A DNA stretch of 64,000 nt from Parvimonas sp015257355. Its GTDB lineage: Bacteria > Bacillota > Clostridia > Tissierellales > Peptoniphilaceae. The translations under genes were made by a program, and so were the position numbers. The stretch lies in NCBI RefSeq assembly GCF_050262165.1, contig NZ_CP189844.1. One strand, given 5' to 3'. The notes beneath the pieces were generated by a model that made no database searches, was not told where the DNA came from, and saw only the letters and a list, made by a program, of their open reading frames with translations. Positions 7,878-17,308 of this stretch are shown here, in pieces (the first letter of the stretch is position 1; the number at the start of each line of letters is the position of its first letter).

Positions 7878-8525
7878 ATGTCGAATTCATTATTAAAAGC
7901 AACATTTCAAACAATTTACATGGTGTTCTTTTCATCACTATTTTCAACTATTATTGGTGGCTTTTTAGGAATTGTATTGGTAGTTACAGATAAAAATGGA
8001 ATAAAGAGAAATAAATTTGTTTATTCAGTTTTAAGCTTTTTTGTAAATCTTTTTAGATCAGTCCCATTTTTAATTTTAATAATTTATATTTTACCAATAT
8101 CAAAAGCTTTAATAAATAAAATGACTGGTCCAACTGCTGCTATTATCCCATTAACAGTTTCAGCAATACCATTTGTTGCAAGAATTTTTGAAAATGCTTT
8201 AAAAGAAGTTGATTACGGAACTCTAGAAGCAAGCATTTCAATAGGTTCAAGCGATAAGGAAATTATTAAAGTAATGCTTTCTGAAGCTTTACCAACTTTG
8301 GTAAATGGAATTACTTTAACAGTTATAAACTTAATTGGATATTCAGCTATGGCAGGAACTGTAGGTGCTCAAGGTCTTGGAGACTTAGCTATCACTTATG
8401 GTTATCACAGATTTGATTATGTACAAATGACAGTCCCAGTTGTCATTATAATATTATTAGTTCAAATTATTCAACTTTTAGGAAATTATATTTCCAAAAG
8501 AATTAACAAAAAAATAAGTATATAG
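7878..8525 (+). CDS. metI: Methionine ABC transporter, permease MetI
   Basis: The 215-residue protein has five membrane segments and the binding-protein-dependent permease EAA loop (EASISIGSSDKEIIKVMLSE, about residues 115-134) that contacts MetN. Length and position match MetI. Translation is probably coupled to metN: the start follows the metN stop after two bases, with GAGGAGGTAAAT as ribosome site in the metN end. Confidence 0.95.
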   Translation: MSNSLLKATFQTIYMVFFSSLFSTIIGGFLGIVLVVTDKNGIKRNKFVYSVLSFFVNLFRSVPFLILIIYILPISKALINKMTGPTAAIIPLTVSAIPFVARIFENALKEVDYGTLEASISIGSSDKEIIKVMLSEALPTLVNGITLTVINLIGYSAMAGTVGAQGLGDLAITYGYHRFDYVQMTVPVVIIILLVQIIQLLGNYISKRINKKISI

Positions 8526-8540
8526 GAGAGAGAAAAAAAT

Positions 8541-9368
8541 ATGAAAAAGAAATTATTAGCATTAGCATTAGGCTTAGTTGTTGTTTTAACAACAGCATGT
8601 GGAGCAAAGAGCTCAGATAACAAATCTTCAGAAAAGAAAGAAGAAAAAAAAGTAGAAACTAAGGTTGTAAAAATTGGTGTATCACCAGAACCTCATCAAA
8701 AATTAGTTGAATTAGTTAAAGAAGATTTAGAAAAAGAAGGAATTAAACTTGAAATTGTTACTTTCACTGATTATGTTCAACCTAACTTAGCGTTAGATGG
8801 AAAAGAATTAGATATTAACTTCTTCCAACATAAACCATATTTAGACAAATTCAATGAAGAAAAAGGAACTAAAATTTCACCACTTGGAAATGTTCACGTT
8901 GAACCAATGGGATTATACTTAAATGGACAATCTGAAATTAAAGATGGCGCTAAAATTGCAATTCCAAATGACCCATCAAACGGAGCAAGAGCATTAATCT
9001 TACTTGATAAAAACGGAATCATTAAATTAAAAGACAACACTAACATTTTATCAAGTGTTAAAGATATAGCTGAAAATCCAAAGAACATTCAATTTACAGA
9101 AGTTGAAGCTGCTCAATTACCAAGAGTTATCAAAGATTTTGATGGTGCTGTAATTAACGGAAACTATGCAATTGAAGCTGGTCTTAACCCTACTAAAGAT
9201 GCAAAATTAATAGAAGGAAAAGATTCACCATATGCAAACTTCTTAGCAGTTAGAACTGGTGATGAAAACAACGAAACTTATAAAAAAGTTTTAAAAGCAT
9301 TACAAAGCGAAAAAGTTAAAGAATTTATAAACAAAACTTACAACGGAGCTGTTGTTCCTGCATTCTAA
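8541..9368 (+). CDS. metQ: Methionine-binding lipoprotein MetQ (NlpA family)
   Basis: The 275-residue protein begins with a signal peptide and lipobox LTTAC, so Cys near residue 20 is lipidated and anchors it outside the membrane. A Lys/Glu/Ser-rich linker follows, then the NlpA-type domain with KIGVSPEPHQKL, the NFFQHKPYLD motif and GAVINGNYAIEAGL. It delivers methionine (either isomer, possibly as peptide) to MetNI. It is the last gene of the riboswitch operon; a strong terminator follows 28 bases later. Confidence 0.95.
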   Translation: MKKKLLALALGLVVVLTTACGAKSSDNKSSEKKEEKKVETKVVKIGVSPEPHQKLVELVKEDLEKEGIKLEIVTFTDYVQPNLALDGKELDINFFQHKPYLDKFNEEKGTKISPLGNVHVEPMGLYLNGQSEIKDGAKIAIPNDPSNGARALILLDKNGIIKLKDNTNILSSVKDIAENPKNIQFTEVEAAQLPRVIKDFDGAVINGNYAIEAGLNPTKDAKLIEGKDSPYANFLAVRTGDENNETYKKVLKALQSEKVKEFINKTYNGAVVPAF

Positions 9369-9395
9369 GACTTATAAGTCATAACAATTCAACTT

Positions 9396-9424
9396 AAAAA
9401 GTGTAGATAAAATCTACACTTTTT
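9396..9424 (+). terminator. Terminator of metNIQ
   Basis: A 13-bp perfect stem AAAAAGTGTAGAT / ATCTACACTTTTT with a three-base loop and a T tail. Confidence 0.9.
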
Positions 9425-9436
9425 TTATTTTAATAT

Positions 9437-9649
9437 TTAGATTACTGGATCGATAACTCTAAAGAAATAATCTGAAATTTCTTCTGGACTCTCCTCCATT
9501 TTATTACCTATCCACCATTTTACTGTTTCAACAAAAGTAGAACAAATATGATTTTTCAAGAATTTTTCGTATTTTTCATCTTTATTTTTTTCAATAAAAA
9601 TATACTCATCAATAATCTTATAGATATACTTTTTAAAATATTCTATAAA
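9437..9649 (-). pseudogene. C-terminal remnant of a TetR/AcrR-type regulator
   Basis: The minus-strand frame from 9649 to the stop at 9437 reads about 70 residues including FLKNHICSTFVETVKWWIGN and ESPEEISDYFFRVIDP, which matches the ligand-domain end of TetR regulators with a W-x-x-x-x-x-x-ESPEE core. There is no start codon or helix-turn-helix; the frame begins directly after the stop of the GlsB-type gene in the same frame. It is a truncated relic, perhaps once linked to the MATE exporter. Confidence 0.6.
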
Positions 9650-9889
9650 TTATTCTTTTTTACCAAAGAAAAATGATACTACAGCAATAACAATTACTGC
9701 TCCTAATACAGATGGAACTATTGCCATACCAGCTAAGTCAGGACCCCATGTTCCAAATACTGCTTGTCCAACGTATGACCCTAACAATCCTGCTATTATA
9801 TTAGCGATTATTCCCATGGCTCCACCTTTTCTTGTTATTCCTCCAGCTATAAAACCTATTAACCCTCCAACTATAAGTGACCAAATCAT
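9650..9889 (-). CDS. GlsB/YeaQ/YmgE-type small membrane protein
   Basis: This 79-residue, glycine-rich protein has three membrane helices and the family pattern GGLIGFIAGGITRKGGAMGI near the start and a Gly-rich last helix ending FFFGKKE. The transglycosylase-associated/GlsB family is linked to general and envelope stress in Gram-positive bacteria, with no known catalytic activity. ATG 9889 follows GAGGTTAATTT. Single gene, facing away from the MATE exporter. Confidence 0.85.
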   Translation of the reverse strand: MIWSLIVGGLIGFIAGGITRKGGAMGIIANIIAGLLGSYVGQAVFGTWGPDLAGMAIVPSVLGAVIVIAVVSFFFGKKE

Positions 9890-10098
9890 AAATTAACCTC
9901 CTCTAATTTATATTTAAAAATAAATTATAATACTAAACAAACTAATATTTTAATTATATCTATTTACCTTATTAATACCATGCTTTATTCATAATAAACT
10001 AAAAAATTAATTTTGCTTATTTTTTTTCATTGCAAAACTTTTGAATATGTGATATTATTTTTAAATATAATGTTATTTTAATTTTTTGGGAGGATATA

Positions 10099-11475
10099 AT
10101 GGTAAAAAGCAATGAAGTTGATATGATAAATGGAAAAACCTTAAAAAAAATGATACTATTCTCAATTCCTATTATTTTTACAAGTGTTTTTCAATTACTT
10201 TTTAATACAATAGATATAATAGTTGTTGGTCGTTTTTCCGGAAGTACTGCACTTGCAGGAGTTGGGGCTACTTCATCTCTAATTAATTTACTTATTAGTT
10301 TGTTAATTGGAATTTCAATGGGAATAAGTGTTGTTATGGGAAAATATTGTGGTGCAAGAGATTATGATAATGCATCAGACACTGTTCATAACGCAATTGG
10401 TCTTGCTCTTATTTCTGGAACTATTTTACTTTTTGTTGGTATTTTAGTTTCAAAGCCAATGCTACATCTTATGGGAACTCCTGATGAAATCATTGACTTA
10501 TCAGCACTTTATATGAAAATAATCTTCTTGGGAAGCCCCGCTGGAGCAATTTATAATTTCGGTGCTGCCCTTTTAAGAGCAATCGGAGATACAAAAAGAC
10601 CACTTTACTTTTTAATTGTATCAGGAATTTTAAATGTAATATTAAATTTATTTTTCGTTATAGTATTAGATATGAGTGTTGCAGGTGTTGCTATTGCAAC
10701 AATAATTTCTCAATATGTATCAGCATTTATGCTAATTAATTTTTTGAAAAACAGTGTTGGATATATGCATTTAGATTTTAAAAAAATTAGATTACAAAGA
10801 GATAAAGTTAAAAATATTTTAAGAATAGGACTTCCTGCTGGTCTTCAAGGTATCATATTTAGTATATCAAATGTATTAATTCAATCTTCAATAAATACAT
10901 TTGGAAGCCTTGTAATAGCGGGAAATACAGCAGCTATTAATATTGAAAGTTTTGTATATATGTCAATGAATGCAATTTACCAATCCACTCTAAGCTTTAC
11001 AAGTCAAAATATGGGTGCAAAAAAATATCATAGAATAGATAAAATACTTTTACAAGGTCTTGGAATTGTTACAGTAGTAGGATTTGTAATGGGTGTTGGA
11101 GCATACTCTTTAGGAAATATCCTACTTGGAATATTCACCGACAATCCAGAAGTTATTATGTATGGACTTAATAGAATGAAAATTGTTTCAGCTACTTACC
11201 TACTATGTGGACTTATGGACGTAACAGTTGGATCTCTAAGAGGTATGGGCTATTCTATTTTGCCAATGATTGTTTCATTGACAGGAGCTTGCCTATTTAG
11301 AATTATTTGGATATTTTCAATTTTCCAAATATATAGAACTCAAGAATCACTTTATATTTCATATCCGATTTCATGGGCATTGACAACCACAGCACATATC
11401 TGTTGCTATTTAGTAATAAGAAAAAAATTATTAAAACAACATGATGAAAATATAAACGAAACATACGCACAATAA
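10099..11475 (+). CDS. MATE-family multidrug/cation antiporter
   Basis: The 458-residue protein has twelve membrane helices in two similar halves; the N-terminal half starts KKMILFSIPIIFTSVFQLLF and includes NTIDIIVVGRFSG, and the second half starts ILRIGLPAGLQGIIFSISN, both typical of the NorM/DinF superfamily. MATE proteins export drugs or metabolites in exchange for Na+ or H+. ATG 10099 follows GGGAGGATATA. It is a lone gene with its own terminator; a TetR remnant lies upstream, which may once have regulated it. The substrate is unknown. Confidence 0.9.
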   Translation: MVKSNEVDMINGKTLKKMILFSIPIIFTSVFQLLFNTIDIIVVGRFSGSTALAGVGATSSLINLLISLLIGISMGISVVMGKYCGARDYDNASDTVHNAIGLALISGTILLFVGILVSKPMLHLMGTPDEIIDLSALYMKIIFLGSPAGAIYNFGAALLRAIGDTKRPLYFLIVSGILNVILNLFFVIVLDMSVAGVAIATIISQYVSAFMLINFLKNSVGYMHLDFKKIRLQRDKVKNILRIGLPAGLQGIIFSISNVLIQSSINTFGSLVIAGNTAAINIESFVYMSMNAIYQSTLSFTSQNMGAKKYHRIDKILLQGLGIVTVVGFVMGVGAYSLGNILLGIFTDNPEVIMYGLNRMKIVSATYLLCGLMDVTVGSLRGMGYSILPMIVSLTGACLFRIIWIFSIFQIYRTQESLYISYPISWALTTTAHICCYLVIRKKLLKQHDENINETYAQ

Positions 11476-11503
11476 AAAAGCAGACTAAAATGTCTGCTTT
11501 TTT
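11474..11503 (+). terminator. Terminator of the MATE gene
   Basis: A 12-bp stem AAAAAAGCAGAC / GTCTGCTTTTTT with a six-base loop, starting in the stop codon. Confidence 0.9.
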
Positions 11504-11559
11504 GTGTAAAGTTTATATTCATAATTTTTTAAAAAATAATTTTACTGTTTAGGTAGTTG

Positions 11560-11777
11560 ATGTATCTACGATACATTTTACTTTTGATTGTTCACAATCA
11601 AAAGTATGAGATCTTCACAGTCGATTGTATCCAAATCAAAGATTTGGACAATCTTTGCGTCAGACCTACTATAGATTATTTACAAGTAAATAATCTAAGT
11701 TAGGGCTAGATTGTCAACGTTTCACTTCGCTCAAGATGACGTATAAAGAGATATCTTCGATTAGTAGCTAGACGTTA
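11560..11777 (-). repeat. Dispersed inverted-arm repeat, site 1 (single B arm)
   Basis: This is the only notable content of the 345-base gap between the MATE and vncS genes. In minus orientation it has the B-arm order: TAACGTCTAGCTACTAA, TACGTCATCTTGAGCGAA, an inserted hairpin module (TAGGGCTAG... / CAGACCTA...), AGATCTCATAC, an 11-bp hairpin (arms ACTTTTGATTG / CAATCAAAAGT, loop TTCA, 11580-11605) and the terminal palindrome ATGTATC-N3-GATACAT (11560-11576). Five other sites carry the same family. Confidence 0.85.
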
Positions 11778-11820
11778 TAAGCAAATAGACTTATAATAAT
11801 ATAAATATAAAATCAAAAAT

Positions 11821-13152
11821 TTATTTATCCATATTGCCTGACAGCTCTATTAAAAATACAATTCCTATTTCACTTTTCTCTACTTTGTATTTTATTCCGT
11901 AGTTAAATAGAATATTTTTCACGATATACAAGCCTAAACCATTGCTATTTTCTTTATTTAGACTGAAATTTATTTCAAATATTTTATTAATATCTAAGTC
12001 TTCATTGTCCTTGTATGAATTTTCAATATAAAGCCAATCATCTTTAGTTCCAATGTTGATTACTCCACCTTCGTCAGAGTATTTTACAGCATTGTTTATC
12101 AAATTAGATAGTACGATTTTTAGTGCAGTTATTCCTATATAGATTTTTTCTGTACTTAATTCATTTTTTATCTCTATATTCTTTTGATTTGCAAGTAATT
12201 TATACTGTTTAAGCACATCTTCTAATATATCATTTACAACTATTATTTCTTCATCATTTTTCAAATGTTCAAAAGATGAAACAGATAACATCTGTGAGAT
12301 ACTTCTTGTAAGATTGTCAACTATATCAATACAATTTCCTATATATAAGTCTCTGTCCTTGTATTTTCCAATATTGTATTTCATATTTTCTAATATTATT
12401 TTCAAACTTGCAAGTGGAGTTTTTAACTCATGTGATGAACCTCTAAAAAAGTCGTATTTCAACTTTTCTAATTTAATTATCTCTTCATTTTTTATTTCTA
12501 AATCGTCAATTAATTCTAATAGAGTGCTATATAAATTATTAATATGTTCCTTTAATTCTCCAACTTCATTTGTTGATTTAATCTTCAAATATGCATCTCT
12601 ATCTAATTTCATCATTTTTTTAGTAACATTTTTTATTTCTTTTATATTGTTTGTTATCGCCTTTGCATAGATAAGCGAAACTATAATTGAAAATAGAAAT
12701 GAAATAGACAATGAATATGGCAAGAATTTAAAACTCAATTCTTTTGCATCTTTATTCATATCAGCAGTAGAAATAAATTGAATCGAGATTTTTTCGCCAT
12801 TTTTTAATTCGACTTCCCTTTCTTCAATTATTAAGGAATTATTTTCACTTTTTAAGTCAATATTGATGTCATCACCAATCTTAACTTCATTTTCTCTATT
12901 TTGTCCCTTTATAAAGACTTTTATATCACTGCTTTTTGAATAAAATTCTAAAGACTGTTCGACAAAATTCAAATCCTGTCCTTTAACATTCTTAGAAATT
13001 TCATCAGCTTTTGAATAAAGTTCTTGCTTTCTAGTCTCTAAATAAGTTCTTGGAAAAATAAAAAATACTAACAAATGTATTAAAATAATTACTGTTCCAA
13101 GAATTCCAAAAGTTTGTAAGAACATTTTTGGAAATATCTTTAAATTCTTCAT
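11821..13152 (-). CDS. vncS: Sensor histidine kinase, VncS-like
   Basis: The 443-residue protein has a membrane helix near residues 13-32, an extracellular sensor domain of about 110 residues, a second helix near 143-163, a HAMP-like linker, a HisKA box with phospho-accepting His in GSSHELKTPLA near residue 240, an N box NLINNAVKYS and a G box NGLGLYIVK. It overlaps the response-regulator stop by four bases, showing coupled expression. Size, order and linkage with vexP genes match pneumococcal VncS (442 residues). The signal it senses is not known. Confidence 0.85.
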   Translation of the reverse strand: MKNLKIFPKMFLQTFGILGTVIILIHLLVFFIFPRTYLETRKQELYSKADEISKNVKGQDLNFVEQSLEFYSKSSDIKVFIKGQNRENEVKIGDDINIDLKSENNSLIIEEREVELKNGEKISIQFISTADMNKDAKELSFKFLPYSLSISFLFSIIVSLIYAKAITNNIKEIKNVTKKMMKLDRDAYLKIKSTNEVGELKEHINNLYSTLLELIDDLEIKNEEIIKLEKLKYDFFRGSSHELKTPLASLKIILENMKYNIGKYKDRDLYIGNCIDIVDNLTRSISQMLSVSSFEHLKNDEEIIVVNDILEDVLKQYKLLANQKNIEIKNELSTEKIYIGITALKIVLSNLINNAVKYSDEGGVINIGTKDDWLYIENSYKDNEDLDINKIFEINFSLNKENSNGLGLYIVKNILFNYGIKYKVEKSEIGIVFLIELSGNMDK

Positions 13153-13805
13153 TTTCTCTCCAATTTATATCCAACATTTCTGATTGTTACTATACAATCT
13201 AAGCCTAGTTTCTTTCTTAACTCCTTTATATAGACATCAATTACTCTATCAAAAGGAATTTCATCTGTCTCTTTCCAAACATTATCTATTATCTGTGTTC
13301 TAGTAAGAGCTTGCCCTTCATTTTCTAATAAATATTTTAAGATTTCAAGTTCTTTTGCATTAATATCAACATCTTCTCCGTTAAATTTTGCTGAATAGCT
13401 TGTAAAATCTACTTCTGCATTATTATATTCAAATTTTTTATGATTTCCGAAATGTCTTTTTATTAAAGAATCTATTCTAACCTTTAAAACTGGCAATGAA
13501 AATGGTTTTTCCATATATCCATCAGCTAAACTTGAAAAAGCATTTATCTTGTATTCCTCATCATTAAAAGCTGTTAGCATTAGAACCGGAAGTTCACTTT
13601 TTTTCCTGATTTCTTTTAAAACCTCTAATCCGTTTAAAAACGGAATTTGAATATCTAAGATTACTAGATTAATTTCATATCTATCAAAATTTAACAAGGC
13701 TTCCTGTCCATCTTTTGCTTGAACAATATCATAGCCGAATTCAGATAAGTATTCAGAAATTCCTTCTCTGATAATTTGATCATCTTCGACAACAAGTATT
13801 CTCAT
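13149..13805 (-). CDS. vncR: OmpR-family response regulator, VncR-like
   Basis: The 218-residue protein has a receiver domain (VEDD at the start, phospho-acceptor Asp in VILDIQIP near 52, MLTAF, and Lys in GYMEKPFS) and a winged-helix DNA-binding domain ending DVYIKELRKKLGL and NVGYKLERK. It has the same length as pneumococcal VncR, with closely similar text throughout from memory. It probably binds the four 11-bp direct repeats upstream of vexP1 (17309-17351), though this is inference. ATG 13805 follows AAAAAGGAGGATCT. Confidence 0.88.
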   Translation of the reverse strand: MRILVVEDDQIIREGISEYLSEFGYDIVQAKDGQEALLNFDRYEINLVILDIQIPFLNGLEVLKEIRKKSELPVLMLTAFNDEEYKINAFSSLADGYMEKPFSLPVLKVRIDSLIKRHFGNHKKFEYNNAEVDFTSYSAKFNGEDVDINAKELEILKYLLENEGQALTRTQIIDNVWKETDEIPFDRVIDVYIKELRKKLGLDCIVTIRNVGYKLERK

Positions 13806-13855
13806 AGATCCTCCTTTTTAAAATAAATAACTATAATAAGTATACCATATAAAAT

Positions 13856-13887
13856 AAAAATTATCGATGAAAACATCGATAATTTTT
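13856..13887 (-). terminator. Hairpin between vexP3 and vncR
   Basis: A perfect 14-bp stem AAAAATTATCGATG / CATCGATAATTTTT with a four-base loop. On the minus strand it can end the vex transcript partly, before a weak promoter (TATACT at about 13841-13846) that would serve vncRS. It occupies the place where pneumococcus has pep27. Confidence 0.7.
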
Positions 13888-13921
13888 ACGGAAAATAATA
13901 TTATGAAATCGTCCAATTAAA

Positions 13922-15301
13922 CTATTTAGTGTCTATCAATAGATCTTTTGGTTTCTTTCGTAATATATTTAATGAAGATATTGCTAACGCGATTACAAGT
14001 ATTAATGACATGAATAATACTACATAAAGAAGGGATTTCGGATTAATAGTAACATTCAAGCTAGTAAGTGTCTTATTAAATCCATCAACTTCAGCCCCTC
14101 CTCCCAATTTAGTTGAAGTTGATTGTTTTGCAATTTGTTTCGCAATACTTCCGGTAACTCTTTTTAAAATACTATTTCCAAGAATTTTTCCTGTATATCC
14201 GGCCAAGAAATATGAACCAATAAATGCTGGTATTGTAACTAAAATTAATTCAATAGCAAATTGTCCAAATATTTTTGTTTTAGACATACCTATTGATAAT
14301 AGTACTGCTATTTCTTTCTTTCTGGCATTCATCCACAAGAATAATAGTAAAGTAACTACTATGCCTGCAAATATTAAGGATCCTGCAAACAGTTGATTTG
14401 CAATTGCATAAATACCTGATATTGATTTTTGCAATGCAGGGAAGTTTGAAGAACTCTTAATTAAATTATATGCTCTCCAATTTATATCTAATTTCTTAAG
14501 GTCTTTTATAACATCATCTAAATTTTTATTTCCTTTTACAAAGAATGTAGCATCTTGGTATGTTGCTGTATCTTCTGTATTTCCATATACTTTCGCTGCA
14601 GTATGAATATCTGTAATTATTGTATTTTCATAAAGTTCTTGTGAGTAAGTTACTCCACCTTTATTATGTCCATCAAAAAGTCCTTTGATTTCTACTTCTA
14701 CAGTTTCATTTGCACCCTTTTCATTATCTGCATCATAGATATTAGATTTTAATTTAATCTTATCCCCAATTTTTAAATTGTTTTTTGCAGCTAAGTCTTT
14801 ATGCATTAATATTTTATTTTTATCTTCGCTATTTAAATGTTCCCCTTCAACTAGTTTATATACACCTGAAACAAATTTTGTTTCTTTTGTTGAATTATTA
14901 ACACCAGTTAGCATTACCGTTCTTTTGAAATTTTTCGCCCTTTCAGCAGATTGATTAGCTTCTGTTCCAGGCGCTTCTACGATACTTAAATTATCATCTA
15001 AATCAGCAACACTATTTATTCTTTTAACATAATTATCAACATATCCCGAATCAACGATTTTTTTAATATCTTGACCTCTTACATTACCACCACCTCTTGG
15101 TGTACCTTGATTTACTCTTCTATTAATCTCCATTGTAAAACTATTTGTAATATTTCCAAAAGTTTCTTCTGAGGCCTTATTTGTAGCATCTTTTATTGAC
15201 AAACTAATCAAGCTAAGAGTTGACATAGATAAGATAACTAATAATATAATTAAAGATTTTAAACTCTTTCTAGTTACATATGCAAAAGCATTTTTTAACA
15301 T
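13922..15301 (-). CDS. vexP3: ABC transporter permease, Vex3-like (FtsX/MacB type)
   Basis: The 459-residue protein begins MLKNAFAYVTRKSLKS with one membrane helix, has a large extracellular domain of about 260 residues, and ends with three helices of the FtsX fold (around 305-325, 350-370 and 425-445). This is the MacB-like topology used by exporters that act on the outer face of the membrane rather than classical channel transporters. It is paired with a second permease of the same type and one ATPase, as in pneumococcal Vex1-Vex2-Vex3. Eleven bases separate it from vexP2. Substrate unknown. Confidence 0.85.
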   Translation of the reverse strand: MLKNAFAYVTRKSLKSLIILLVILSMSTLSLISLSIKDATNKASEETFGNITNSFTMEINRRVNQGTPRGGGNVRGQDIKKIVDSGYVDNYVKRINSVADLDDNLSIVEAPGTEANQSAERAKNFKRTVMLTGVNNSTKETKFVSGVYKLVEGEHLNSEDKNKILMHKDLAAKNNLKIGDKIKLKSNIYDADNEKGANETVEVEIKGLFDGHNKGGVTYSQELYENTIITDIHTAAKVYGNTEDTATYQDATFFVKGNKNLDDVIKDLKKLDINWRAYNLIKSSSNFPALQKSISGIYAIANQLFAGSLIFAGIVVTLLLFLWMNARKKEIAVLLSIGMSKTKIFGQFAIELILVTIPAFIGSYFLAGYTGKILGNSILKRVTGSIAKQIAKQSTSTKLGGGAEVDGFNKTLTSLNVTINPKSLLYVVLFMSLILVIALAISSLNILRKKPKDLLIDTK

Positions 15302-15311
15302 GGTTTACCTC

Positions 15312-15956
15312 CTAATTACTTTTCTTAACTTCTTTTAACTTTTTGTTATTAAGTTCTAGTATAATATCAGCTGCACTTGCAACTTCCTTGCTATGAGTTA
15401 CAACTATTACACATTTATTTCTCTCTTTAGCAAGCTTTTTCAATACATCTATTATTTCTCCAGCTGTTGCTTCATCTAAATTTCCAGTAGGTTCATCAGC
15501 TAAAATAACAGGTGCTTCTGATACTAAAGCTCTTGCAATGGCAACTCTTTGTTGTTGCCCACCAGAAAGTTTCATAACATTTCTTCTTGTTTGACTTCTA
15601 TCAAGTCCCAATTCAAGTAAAATATCTTCAGACGCCTTACTATTTACAAGTCTAATATTTTCTAATGGTGATAAATAATCAATTAGATTATAGTTTTGAA
15701 AAACAAGAGAAATATTGTTTTTTCTATGGTTACTATAACCTGTTTTTTCTATATTTTCATTATTAAATAAAATTTCTCCACTATTTGGTTTATCAAGACC
15801 AGCCATTAATGAAAGTAATGTTGACTTTCCTGTTCCAGACTTTCCAATAATTGCATAGAATTTTCCAAGCTCAAAGCTTTGATTTATTAAAGATAAAACT
15901 TTTTCTTTTGAATTCGCATAACTATATGTTACATTTTTTATTTCTAAAGTATTCAT
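15312..15956 (-). CDS. vexP2: ABC transporter ATP-binding protein, Vex2-like
   Basis: The 214-residue ATPase has Walker A GKSGTGKST, signature LSGGQQQR, Walker B VILADEPTGNLD and H-loop VVTHSKE, all intact. It belongs to the MacB/LolD group. Its text, for example FQNYNLIDYLSPLENIRLV, is close to what I remember of pneumococcal Vex2 (215 residues). It should energise the heterodimer of the two flanking permeases. Spacing to both neighbours is about ten bases, so the three genes form one operon. Confidence 0.9.
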   Translation of the reverse strand: MNTLEIKNVTYSYANSKEKVLSLINQSFELGKFYAIIGKSGTGKSTLLSLMAGLDKPNSGEILFNNENIEKTGYSNHRKNNISLVFQNYNLIDYLSPLENIRLVNSKASEDILLELGLDRSQTRRNVMKLSGGQQQRVAIARALVSEAPVILADEPTGNLDEATAGEIIDVLKKLAKERNKCVIVVTHSKEVASAADIILELNNKKLKEVKKSN

Positions 15957-15965
15957 TACTTCCTC

Positions 15966-17246
15966 CTAGCTAATTTGTGATAATATTTCTTTTGGTTTTT
16001 TTATTAAAATTAAACCTGATGCGAAAACTACCGATAAAACAATAATTAACAATAAAATTCCATAACTTTGAACAAAAGTTATTAAATTTTCTACACTAAA
16101 TCCACTACTTGCAAAACTTGAAGGAATTGATGCAGTATCTTCCGAACTAATCAACCCACCAATAATTTGATTTACAACTATATTTCCAGTTATTAAAGAA
16201 ACTACAATTGCAGGAATAGAGATAAAAACTAATTCTAAAATAAATTGAGTAATTATTTTAAATTTATTTACTCCAATAGATAACAATATTCCAATTTCAT
16301 ATATTCTTTCTCTTAGCCATAAAATCAAAATCAGTGAAAGAACTACCGAGCCACCAATCATTATTGAATAAGTCATTATTTTAATAATATGCTTAACACC
16401 ACTTAAAGATTCTAACACTTCCTTAAAAGCATTTGAGTCTTTATCAACAGTGTAATTGCTCCAATTAATATTAAGTTCCTTAACCTTATTTATAGCATCT
16501 TCCATTTTTTCAGGAGTATCTGTAAAAAATGTTATCTTATTTACAAGTTCTTTTCCTTCAATATTCAAAGCCTTTTGTGCCGAATCATAATCAGTAAACA
16601 TCATATTTTCACTTAAATCAGAAGACAAGCCTGTTTGATTTTCCTGTTTCTTTCCAGTAAAAATACCAACTATTTCAAATTCAGTTTTTTTATTGCTTTT
16701 AGACATTTCATTTGTATTAACAAATTCTAAACTAACTTTATCACCAAGTTTTAAATTGTTATGTTCTGCAAATTCTTCATGAACTAAAATTTTAAACTTA
16801 TCATTTTTTTCTAAATTTCTTCCCTCTTTAATAGAAAACACTCCACTACTAAACAAAACATCTCTTTTTACATTACTTGTAGATTGAATTGCAACAATAT
16901 TTTTAAGTTCATTTGGAATATCATCTCTAGTAACTTGTTGACCACTTTCAACAACATTTGCATTATGTAATCTAGCCAATCCCTCATAATGATTAATAGT
17001 TTCTGCAATTTCTTTAATATCATCAATTTTTTTAAATTCATTTCTATCAAAATAACCATTGCTATCTTTTCTAGTTATAGATGAAGAAGAATTCGATGAT
17101 TTGTATAAAGACTTCTCCATGCTAGTTCCAGATTTTAGTATATTTAAACAAGCATATAAACAAGAAAGTACAACTGTTAAAATAATAAAAACAATTAATG
17201 TTCTATTCTTTTTTCTTAAAACATATGCTATCGCATTTTTAACCAC
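15966..17246 (-). CDS. vexP1: ABC transporter permease, Vex1-like (FtsX/MacB type)
   Basis: Starting at the GTG at 17246 the protein has about 426 residues and begins VVKNAIAYVLRKKNR, which lines up with the Vex3 start MLKNAFAYVTRK; AGGGGAG lies 12 bases upstream. A longer frame starts at a GTG at 17288 but has no ribosome site. Topology is one N-terminal helix, an extracellular domain and three C-terminal helices, as in Vex3. It is first in the vexP1-P2-P3-vncR-vncS order. The upstream region holds the 11-bp direct repeats. Confidence 0.82.
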   Translation of the reverse strand: MVKNAIAYVLRKKNRTLIVFIILTVVLSCLYACLNILKSGTSMEKSLYKSSNSSSSITRKDSNGYFDRNEFKKIDDIKEIAETINHYEGLARLHNANVVESGQQVTRDDIPNELKNIVAIQSTSNVKRDVLFSSGVFSIKEGRNLEKNDKFKILVHEEFAEHNNLKLGDKVSLEFVNTNEMSKSNKKTEFEIVGIFTGKKQENQTGLSSDLSENMMFTDYDSAQKALNIEGKELVNKITFFTDTPEKMEDAINKVKELNINWSNYTVDKDSNAFKEVLESLSGVKHIIKIMTYSIMIGGSVVLSLILILWLRERIYEIGILLSIGVNKFKIITQFILELVFISIPAIVVSLITGNIVVNQIIGGLISSEDTASIPSSFASSGFSVENLITFVQSYGILLLIIVLSVVFASGLILIKKPKEILSQIS

Positions 17247-17308
17247 TATCTTATTTCGCTCCCCTCTTATTACAATGATTTTCTTCACAAAAGATATTTT
17301 AAACTGGA

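Noticed and set aside
13802..13876. A 24-codon hydrophobic frame in the Pep27 position.
   Set aside because: No ribosome site, runs through the terminator stem; kept only as a finding, not as a gene.
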